64,000 bases of DNA. Origin: Balaenoptera acutorostrata. Lineage: Eukaryota > Chordata > Mammalia > Artiodactyla > Balaenopteridae. The notes under the pieces were generated by a model. The model searched no databases, was not told where the DNA came from, and was given only the letters and a program-made list of their open reading frames with translations. Below are positions 55,427 to 64,000 of the stretch, piece by piece; the first letter of the stretch is position 1, and the number at the start of each line of letters is the position of its first letter. The stretch is from contig NC_080082.1 of the NCBI RefSeq assembly GCF_949987535.1, positions 34,322,011 to 34,386,010 on the forward strand, in the 5' to 3' direction. The position numbers were made by a program, and so were the translations under genes.

Positions 55427-57669
55427 TCACACGCAGTGCTGGGCTTAGCATTCTCTTCCTCCTTCTCTAAAGATACCCTGTGCACATTAGCAAATTAAAG
55501 GTTCTGAGAAGTCCTGCAGGAAAGCAAGCTGCTGAACTAATAAACACAGCTAAGCATCTCCCAGTCTTTTTGGTTCACGAGGCCCTTTTTGCATTAAATC
55601 TCTAAGGAATCCTCTTGGGGAAATGCTGACTTTGGCATCTCCAAGACTCGGCTCAGGGATCCTCCCCCAAGAAGACTCCCTGGGCAACTGTGGCTCACAG
55701 AGGCCACTATCTGCCCCTTTTCTGACAGCCTGGGAGCTCCCTCAAGCTGGGCCCCGACTCCCCCACCTCCACCTTCCCCTGGGCTGGGCTGCGTGGGCAC
55801 ACAGGGACCAGCCCTGATCTTGGCCTCCAGGGTAGCGTCAGGGGAAGACTGGAGGAGGCCCCGCCCTAGGGCAGTTTTCTGCTGGGGAAGCAATCTGCCC
55901 TGGGGAAGAGAAAGTGGGAAAAGGCACTGAATACCAACCAGGAAAGACCCTCCTGTCATACTTCCTGCCTCTCCCGTGCAGGGCTGTGAAGTGCCCCCTG
56001 CCTCAGTCTCCTCACCTGCCATAAGCAAAGCAGTGCGCGGGATAGAGACCTGAGGTCCAGCCCCGCTCTGCCTCTCGCCCTCTCTGGGCCTGATTCCTCC
56101 AGGGGTAGGGAAGGCCCCCAGGGTCTGCGAGGTCCCTTCTCACTGAGACTACCAGAGAAGCTAGCCACAGAGAGGGCAGCGGGAAAGGCACATGGAGAGG
56201 CACCTCCATGCAGAGCTCAGCAGGCCCTGTCGGGGCCGTGGCCTCCCCAGCACCCGTGAGGCAGCACTGTCTGGTCTGGCTCCCAAAGCCATGCCTCCCC
56301 CAGAGGCACCCCCCCTCGGACTCCCGCCACACCAGCCACCAAGAGTGCCCGGCCCTAATCCAAGATGCTAAGACCCCCCTTCCCCAAGGCTTCCTGAGAA
56401 CTGTGCGAGGTCAAGGGGGCACACGGGGGGCAGGGGCGGGAGGGCTGCCTGGTGAAGCCCAGCCCAGAGCCCGGAAGAGCCCTTCTGCAGGGGAAGCAGC
56501 CCCAGCCGACCTCCCCCGCACCCCTAAAAGCCTGGCTTCCGGAGCCACAAACACAGGGGCTCGGGAGCCCCTCCCCACGGCTGTCCCCCGAGCCCAAGCT
56601 CCCCATTCCTACTTGGGCACCCCTTCCTTCCAGGCTCCGCTGGGCACAGGAAGTCGCTGTGATGGAGGCTCAGTCCACGGCAGCCACATGCCCCCCAAAC
56701 CCAAGCCTCCCCTGGGGTTTTCCACCAGGGCTCCCCACGCCTGTCCGCGACCCCAAAGACAACGAGCCCCGTCCTGCTCACCCCCGGCCAACCAACTCCT
56801 CCAGGGCTTCCTGAGACCTTCTTCGCGGCTGTGTGATTTGACTTATTTCGGTTCCCCAAACAAGCCCCACCCTTTTGTCTCCAGGCTCAGACAGCCTAAA
56901 AGCACTGCCTACCTCCCCACCCCCAAACTCCCTCTGCCTGGCAAACTCCTACCGGCCCTTGAGAGCCAGGCTGAGCTGCCACCTCCTCCAGGAGGGCTGC
57001 CCAACCTTGACTCAGTGCCTGCACTTCCCACCACAGAACAGGGCCCCTGGCCTGTCGCCGCCCGATCACGCGATGCCTCTACGAAGGCCGATGTCTGGCC
57101 ACGCGCTGCCCTGCTTTCAGGACCCAACAGTGCCTGGCACATAGCGGACACTCAAACCCCAAATTCATGAACTGAGTCAAATACAGCCCGCCCTGAACTG
57201 CAGGGTCTGGCCCCCAACCCTGGTGTCCCTAGTCCCATCTGCTTGAGCTTTGGCAGGTCACCTGCCTCTCAGGCCTCGATTTCTCACCTGAGCGATGGGG
57301 ACGAAAACATTCCCCCACTCCCCGGCCTGTTCTGGCAGTGAAATGACCTCGTGGCTATAAAAATTCCTTATAAATCCAGAAACTTCGCACATGGAAGGGG
57401 GCCAACCTTGCTGTGCTGTTTCTACCACAGGAAAACAGGGCCCCAGCCTAAGGCTCCCGCACTGCCATCCAACAGGTGCCCACTGGGCTCCTGCCTGTGC
57501 CAGGTACCAGGTGAAGTGCTGAAGCAAACAAGATGGACGCAGGGTCCCTTGGGAGCCCATGTTGCGGGGAGGGAAGAGACGTGTGCCAAAGAAGCCACAC
57601 GAGGCAAAGAAATGCCAGGGTGGGAGAGGGCCCAGCCTCAGGCCGCAGTCAGGAATGCAGGAAAGCCTA

Positions 57670-57860
57670 GGGGTTGTGAGCACAGGCTCTGAGACCAAAC
57701 AGGCGAGACCCCCGCTCCACATCAGAGGAGCTGTGTGACCTGAGGCACGTTAATTAACCTCTCTGGGCCTCGGCTTTCTCATTTGTAGAACGGACTGGTG
57801 ATGGTACCGAATGCCCAAGGGCCTCACACAGAGGCTGGCACACAGGGAGTGCTGTTACGT
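57670..57860 (+). repeat. MIR relic, nearly full length
   Basis: 'gagctgtgtgacctgaggca', 'aacctctctgggcctcggct', 'gctttctcatttgtagaacg' and 'ggctggcacacagggagtgc' follow the MIR order along about 190 bp. Confidence 0.85.
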
Positions 57861-57948
57861 GGGTCCGCCCCAACTGGCTCCAAACAGGAGGGGTGGGCCT
57901 GAGAAACTCTGACATCGCTCCCACCCCATCATCTCCAGCCGGGCCCAG

Positions 57949-57969
57949 GAGAGAGAGAGAGAGAGAGAG
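57949..57969. repeat. (GA)10 microsatellite
   Basis: Uninterrupted GA repeat of about ten units. Confidence 0.9.
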
Positions 57970-59739
57970 GAGGTGGGCCTTGGGGGGCAGGGATGGGCAG
58001 ACCCGGGAGGTCCCTGGCCCGCCCAGCAGGGAGGTGCGCAGGAATAGGGTCAGCCTGACTACTGCAGAGATGAGGAGACTGAGGCCAGGAGGAGAGGACG
58101 ACCACCCCAAATCCACATCCCCCACTGAGTGAGGCCAGGGAAATGTGCCTCCCAACAGCTCTGATCAGGAAAACACACTCGCCCCGAGGCCGTGGAGCCC
58201 TCTGGGCCTCAGTTTCCCCATCTGTGCAGAGAAAGGCCGCACCCCTGGATCTTGGGCCTCCCCCTGCTCGGCCGGCCAGTGATGCCAGGAACCGTCGACC
58301 CAAGTCAGCTGCACCTGAGGTAGTGAACTAAGCCGCTTCCAAGGGGCAAGAAGGCCTGGATTCCTGGAAGACAAAGAGGCCTCCAGCAGGTGCTCCGGGT
58401 CCTGAAGGTGGGTGGTGGTACCACTGACCGCGTCACCCCCAGGGGCCTCACGATGCCCGAAAGCCAGGCCTGCCACGCTGCCACCCCCAAGTGGGCACGA
58501 GTTCCCCCCTGGGTCATCCACCCCATCACCTCCAGCCCAGCTCAGAAGAAAGCAAGAGAAGGTGGGCCGCGGGGGCCAGGATCACGTCTGAGGACCAGGG
58601 TACCCACAACAAAGGCCTCAATTTGTTTCTTTTTCCTCAGGCACAGCTGCAGGGTAACTTCTTTCAGAGCTCAAGGCGGCGGGGGCGGGGGGGCGGGGGC
58701 AGACAGAGGCACAAAGAGGAAGAGAGAACAAGGAGGGTGCTCCTGGCGCCCCCCGCACCGGCACCAGCAAGAGGGGGTCTCAACACAGAGCCAAGGGGCA
58801 GGGGGAGGCTGCCAAGTAGAGCAGACACGCTTGCGCCCCGTCTTCTCCTGAGCCCGAGGACCCCGGAGCGGGTGACACGAGGCAAGAGGGGGCTCGAGGT
58901 GGGGAAGCACCCTAAGCAGAGGGGATGCATGGCAAAGGGCAGAGGAGGCAAGCCGACCTGCTGCCCAAGCCAGGGGGTGGGCCCAGAGTGCCTGAGACAT
59001 AGAACTGGGGGCGGGGGGGGTGGTTTGCCAACACGGCGAGGGGGGCAAAAGCCAGGAGAAGGGGTTCAAACGTGACACCAGACAGGAGGAACTAATTGAC
59101 GCGTGTGTAAGAGGAACCCAGGAACCCCACGGGCCTCCTCTCCAGGGCTGTCCCAGCCCATCTTCACAACAGGGTGGGCTCAGGTCTATCCCCCAGCACA
59201 GCACTTAGTGCCCCAGAAAACGCCTGTGAAATACACCCATCAGAGATCAGCAGATGCAGGGAGAAACGACGATCCCAGGCATCATGGGGAGAAGGGTAAC
59301 CAAAGAGGGAATGAGCCCACCTCTGCCCAGGGCTCACGCCCCGCCCCATCCCGACACCTTGTCCTCCTTCGAAGGCTTGGGGTGGGTGTGGGCGTGGGGA
59401 AAGGGGAGCCCAGGGAACGGAGGCACTTCAGCCCAGCAGGTCTGCGCCCAGGACCAGGCAATGCCCCAGCCATGACGTAGCCCCTTGTGAAATGCATGGG
59501 CAGCGGCAGGTTGAGCCAGATGCCAGTGGCTGTCAGGTGGGCACCGTGCCACCCTCCTTGGGGGGTGGTGGCAGGAGGAGCCACAGGTGGGCAAGTGGAG
59601 ACTCCGCAAGCAGGCTCAGCCGGGAGGGTGGGGGCAGAGCTGGAGGACCCCTGGAGGGGCTGGCAGGATTCCACACACACAGGCTGGGGGGCTCACCACT
59701 GCCAGGGACCTCTAGGCCTCAGCTTCCTGGTCTCAGGTG

Positions 59740-59850
59740 CCTGGGAAGCATTTTTCACACATTTAACTTTCCCAGCAACCTGCCTGGGCGCTGCCATTTT
59801 ACAGATGAGGAAACTGAGGAACAGAGAGACAGTGATTACCCCAAGGGCTA
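59740..59850 (-). repeat. MIR relic
   Basis: 'attttacagatgaggaaact' then 'gaggaacagagagacagtga' is a reverse MIR. Confidence 0.8.
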
Positions 59851-59969
59851 CCGGCTACCAGGGAGGCCTCTCAGTGACACCCCTCAGCCGGCCCTGCCCA
59901 TCCTCACCTCCGAGGCTCCCTTCCCTCCCACCCAAGGCAGGACGGGGCAGTAATGACAAACACCTCCAC

Positions 59970-60150
59970 TTGGGTAGTGGCTTCTCTGTGCCAGCCGTAC
60001 CACGTGCATCCCTTCGTTTAATCCTACAACTACCTGGCACGTTGGGTAGCGTGAGCAGCCCATTTTATAGATGCAAGAAACTAGCTCAGCCCTTGCTCAT
60101 CTCGCACACTGCCGGGAGGAGGCACAGTGCGGTTGAACCCAGGCCATTAC
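59970..60150 (-). repeat. MIR relic
   Basis: 'tttaatcctacaactacctg' followed by 'cattttatagatgcaagaaa' fits a reverse MIR. Confidence 0.65.
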
Positions 60151-61881
60151 AAAGCTCTGTCTGGAGACAGGTTGGACGCAGTGACCTCCAGAAGACCCAG
60201 CTCCTCTGGCGACTGTTCAGACGCCAAGGCCTCATTCACTGAGCCAAACTAACTTCCAGCTCTTTCTACACAGGCCTTCTTAAAGACAGTAAACGCCCCA
60301 AAGGTCCACCATCAGCACTTCCCTCTCATCCCTAAGACCCGACCCCACAAAAGGCTAGAATCGGCCACTCGGACTCAGGTGCCCAGTGTGACCCACTCTG
60401 CCTGCTCCCTCAGGGGGCCCTGGAACTTCCCCGGGCAAGTTAAGCACTGCCCTTGGCCTGGGCAACGGGATGTGGAAAGCTGCCTTCAGCTCAGCGCGAA
60501 TGTGCCCAGGACAGGAGAGGTGAGGGACAGGCCACCGGCCACCCCTTGATGACCCCTGGTAATGGTGGGATGGCAAGTCATGGAAAATGCAAAGGGCTGG
60601 GCCATCCACCTCCCCGCTGAGGCAGGACTCGAGCACGGGTCCAAGAACACACGGCCCAGCTGGGGCGCGACCACTGACTCAGCCCAGCCACCCCGCAGTG
60701 AGGGCAGGCAAGACCCTCCGCCAGGAAGGCTCCCCCGCACCAGCCCTCCAAAGCCACCCAGAGCCCCTGTTCAGCTGTGCTGCCCCCCACCAGCCTCCCC
60801 AAAGGCACAGCGTCCCTACCCAACCCCAGGCCTCGAACGCGGCGGCTCTCCGTGAGAGGTGGTGTGTGCAGGTGGACGCCCCCGGGGACCGACTCCCTGT
60901 GTGGCCCAGGACGAGACGGTGCCCTGCTGGGCCTTGGGCTTCTCCTCCATCAACTGGGGACAGACGACACTATCACACAGGGTGGCGGGGAGGCAGGGGA
61001 TGGGTTAGACCAATAGTTACAAACTGTAAAGGGGGGTGCACATGCCCAAAGTGATGTCAAGTCGGGCCTCTGTCTCCTCTTGAGAAGCACCTCTGGCTTG
61101 TGTGGAAGCCCCACTCCTGCCCCACTCCCCACCCCCTACCCCCGGCTCACTGCGCCAGCCCCCAGCCCCGTAGGGCCCATAGGAAGACTGCCTCTCCCCA
61201 GACCCACTCCTGGCGAAGAGGCCCCGTGAGACCACCCTCACCCCCGACCCCTGGGAAAACGGCCGCCAGTAAACAGTCGCTTCTTTTCGATGAATGACCA
61301 CTGGCGACTTCCCCACTGAGGGCAGAGAATGCGCACAACCTGAGCGTCCCCTCCCCTACACCAGGAGCCACAGGAAAACTCCAGGGAGCCCAGGGCCCAT
61401 CTGGAGCGGGGAGGCCCGCAGCCTGGTCAGAACGGAGGGCGCTCAGACGGGCCTTCCAGACTCCGCACCCCGCTAGACGCCCGCGCTTCCTGTGGAGCCA
61501 ATCCCACTATACTTCCTCTTAAGTCTACCCGTTTCATTTCTGTGTCTTCTTCGGCCTTGTCCAAGGCAAAAATACATGCATGAAGTCACAGATCCGATGT
61601 CCTATTTCCAAATTTTTTTTCTGAAATGTATTAAAACGCATACCTACACGTGAAGCATGTTGATCCACCTCCAGGCTAAAGCAAGGTCCCCACCCTGAGA
61701 AATGCTGGTCTGGTCACCCCTCACATCGTCCACCTGCGTGTCTGTGGCAGAGAGAGCCGGTGACAGCCCACGGTCACACAGCCGTTCCAGGCAGAGCCAG
61801 CCTGGGCTCCGGCCACCCGTCCAGGCCTTGGGGACCGGGGTTCTGTCTCCCAGAGGCCCAGCCCAGGCCTCTGCTTTCCCA

Positions 61882-61909
61882 CCCCCCCCCTCCCCTCCCC
61901 CCTCCCCTC
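61882..61909 (+). repeat. C/T-rich low-complexity run
   Basis: An uninterrupted pyrimidine tract of C runs separated by single T. Confidence 0.9.
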
Positions 61910-63049
61910 AGGGCTGGCCAGGGAGGAAGCCCCCAGGGCCAGCTGTCCTGAAACCCATGTGATGACACGGACAGGAGATGCCTGCTTCGCCCTGTGTCTG
62001 TGCACGTGTGTTTGGATGAGCGGGCAGAAAGATCCAGAAAGACCCACGCCCCATGGTCCCCACTGGTGGTCCCGGGACCTTGGGCTAGGAGGACTTGGAG
62101 GGAAAGAGAGACTTTTCCATTTTCTTGAGGTATCTTGGTTCTTTGCCTCATGGGCATGCATCACTTTCAGGGTTTGGTTTTTGTTTATTCTTTTTTAATC
62201 TAACAACATAAATTCAGCTGCACTTCCCCAGTTAACTTTTACTTTCATTGAGAAAAGTACACTGTACTTGTAAATGTAAAATTACAACCCTGTAAAGAAA
62301 CGTGGGCACCTGAGAGTCAGTCACGGCAGTCTAGGTGGACCAAGCCAAATAAACACCACCACAGTCATAACAGCACCTTCTGGTCAGGCCGGGAAAAGCC
62401 GGTGACAAGGCATCTCTTTCTTGTCCACAAGCACCCCCACCTTGCCGTCTGCCCAGCAGCCTCCAAAGCCTCCCCCACCTCCAGTCCAGACCCTGTCCAT
62501 CCACTCCCAGGCTGGGCCCGCCTGGTGGGGAGGGGCGCCGCCCCGCGGTCCCCTCAGGCCCAGGCCACTAGGACACATGGTGCCCCACCTCCCCTCCCCA
62601 CGTTACCTGGCTCTCCTCCAGGGCCCCTCGGCAGCTGGGCCAGGGTCAGAGCCAGCGTGGAGGTGGCCACCGCCTGCCCCTCCTAGGCCAGCATCCAGGC
62701 TCACACGTGTGAAGGCTCGTTCCACCAGCTACCTAATGAGAGTGAGTCACATCTGGGACCCACAGCTTCCTGCTCTGGCGGTGGGAGCAGCAGAAAGCCT
62801 CACGTTCAACCCTCAGCTCAGCGCCTCTCGGGGTGTGTAGTGGGGCTCTCCCAGCCACAGAGAGCCCTCAACAGGAGCGGGGGAAGCTGTCAGGCCAGGC
62901 TCCTGACTCCAGTGACTTCATGGAAATTGGAAGCTTTAAGCTGGAACCATTTTCAAAAAGTAAACAATAAAACAAGCACCAAAAGCCTGCATTAGAAGCC
63001 CGGCGACAACTTACGGAGGCAGGGAGTAAACGCCTCCCGAATGAGCAAT

Positions 63050-63150
63050 TAGAAGCAAGAGCGGCCTGGCAGGGAGCTGCATCCTGGCTCCGCCACTCAC
63101 ACAAGGCCCTGAGCCTCAGTTTCCCCACTGGGATCATGAGGTGCTCAGTG
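63050..63150 (+). repeat. MIR relic
   Basis: 'tggctccgccactcacacaa' and 'gagcctcagtttccccactg' are the forward MIR core. Confidence 0.75.
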
Positions 63151-63559
63151 GTGAGGCAGGAGACTAGGAGGGACTGGGAAGCAGGGCGCACAGACCTCCC
63201 AAAACAGAGGGGGAAAGCACCTCCTGGTCCTCAGGGAGCCCTCTGAGCATGTGACATGGGCACCTGGGATCATCTTCTACCTTTTATCCTGACAGTAAAC
63301 CCTACTGTTTAGTAACAAAGTAGGGAACGGAGCCCAATTTTCCCAGCTGACACGTCCTGCCCTCCCCAGGTCTCCCTTCCAGCTCTTTCCTCAGAGGAAG
63401 CAGACTCTTCTCTGCTGACCTGCTGCACCCCGAGGTCCAGCCGCCCGGCACTGGACACCTCACCCCACTGCGAGGTCCCAGCAGGCAGGACCTGTGCACA
63501 CAGGCTAACGCACCCAGGATCACTATTTAAACACTGACTGTGTGAGGGGCACCATGCAC

Positions 63560-63735
63560 AGCCTCATGAGGAGGTCCTGCTATTATGCCCATTCTATAGA
63601 AGAGAAAACTGAGACTCGGGCTACTCACTTGCCCAAGCACACACAGCTTAAAAAAAAAAAAAAAGGCAGAGCCAGGATTCAAACTCAGGTCTGTCTGACT
63701 CTATGGCCTATGCTCTCTCAACCACTCACATCATG
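63560..63735 (-). repeat. MIR relic with internal A run
   Basis: 'agagaaaactgagactcggg', 'cacttgcccaagcacacaca', then a run of about 14 A, then 'ggcagagccaggattcaaac' give a reverse MIR in which the usual 'agtaagt' segment is replaced by the A run. Confidence 0.85.
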
Positions 63736-64000
63736 ACCCTCCCCAGGAGCAAAGAAGGGCTTCCCTGGAGACAGGCTGATCCAAATCCCACTACGCCCTC
63801 CTTGGCAGGTGCCCTCGCCCGAGATCTCCAAGCCCTGGCACTCGGTGCTCCCAAACCTGCCAGCAAAACTCCCCCAAAGGAGGGGCAACTGCGGGCTTTC
63901 TCAGCATCAGGCAGGGAAGACTGGTTTCTCTTGGCTCAAGGTGCCAGGCACAAAGCACAGCCCAACCCTCTCCTGTTCCACTCAGCAGCACCCGCCCTCC

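Larger units (their letters stand above)
54349..64000. other. Non-coding sequence, upstream flank or 5' introns of ADCY7
   Basis: No coding exon recognised on either strand. The longest open frame (56208-57170, 320 codons, +) translates to Pro/Ala/Ser-rich sequence without a domain. MIR relics, a 77-bp duplication, a GA repeat and a C/T-rich run are listed separately. GC-box-like clusters occur near 58674-58705, but no strong CpG island stands out, so I do not call a promoter. Confidence 0.5.

Noticed and set aside
56208..57170. Open frame of 320 codons on the + strand
   Set aside because: GC-rich sequence with Pro/Ala/Ser-biased translation, no domain, no splice context and overlapping frames on both strands. 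Consistent with chance.
58674..58705. G-rich GC-box cluster as a possible ADCY7 promoter
   Set aside because: Short low-complexity G run, without a surrounding CpG island or recognisable first exon; too weak to call.
63755..63775. 'aagggcttccctgg', resembling the start of a CHR SINE
   Set aside because: Similarity stops after about 12 bases; there is no tRNA-like body or tail.

Overview
This window is mammalian nuclear DNA, most likely from a cetacean or a close cetartiodactyl relative. Two things point there. First, eight CHR-type (tRNA-Glu-derived) SINE copies are present, several with recognisable target-site duplications, including the 'ggcttccctggtggc' head and an (AATAAA)n-like tail. 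Second, there is a cetartiodactyl-type L1 3' end. No bacterial, phage, viral or CRISPR features are visible, and I do not see a new multi-gene system. Species assignment is inference from the repeats only.

Layout. (1) About 1-13.7 kb, + strand: the last ten coding exons of BRD7, the bromodomain/PBAF subunit gene. They encode the C-terminal 354 residues; the N-terminus and the bromodomain lie upstream of the window. This part is AT-rich with long introns carrying five CHR SINEs and two long, very old dispersed-repeat copies. (2) 13.7-17.4 kb: the convergent 3' ends of BRD7 and ADCY7, holding BRD7's poly(A) signal and several candidate ADCY7 signals. (3) 17.4-42.7 kb, - strand: the complete coding region of ADCY7 (adenylate cyclase type 7) in 25 coding exons. 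All splice junctions are GT/AG and in phase, and the exons sum to 3237 nt (1078 codons plus stop). (4) 42.7-64 kb: no coding exon found. This is the 5' side of ADCY7, either 5'-UTR introns or upstream flank. It holds hAT-type DNA-transposon relics, a 654-bp hierarchical minisatellite, L1 fragments, three CHR SINEs, many MIR relics, an exact 77-bp tandem duplication and microsatellites. I could not identify an ADCY7 promoter or a 5' noncoding exon.

The tail-to-tail BRD7/ADCY7 order matches the arrangement I know from human 16q12.1, so synteny is conserved. The two genes are not known to act in one pathway. BRD7 is a nuclear chromatin-remodelling cofactor; ADCY7 is a plasma-membrane enzyme making cAMP downstream of G proteins. 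Base composition changes abruptly near 16-17 kb, from an AT-rich BRD7 side to a GC-rich ADCY7 side.

All exon limits were read by hand from splice signals and reading-frame continuity. Amino-acid numbers for ADCY7 refer to the reconstructed 1078-residue protein.
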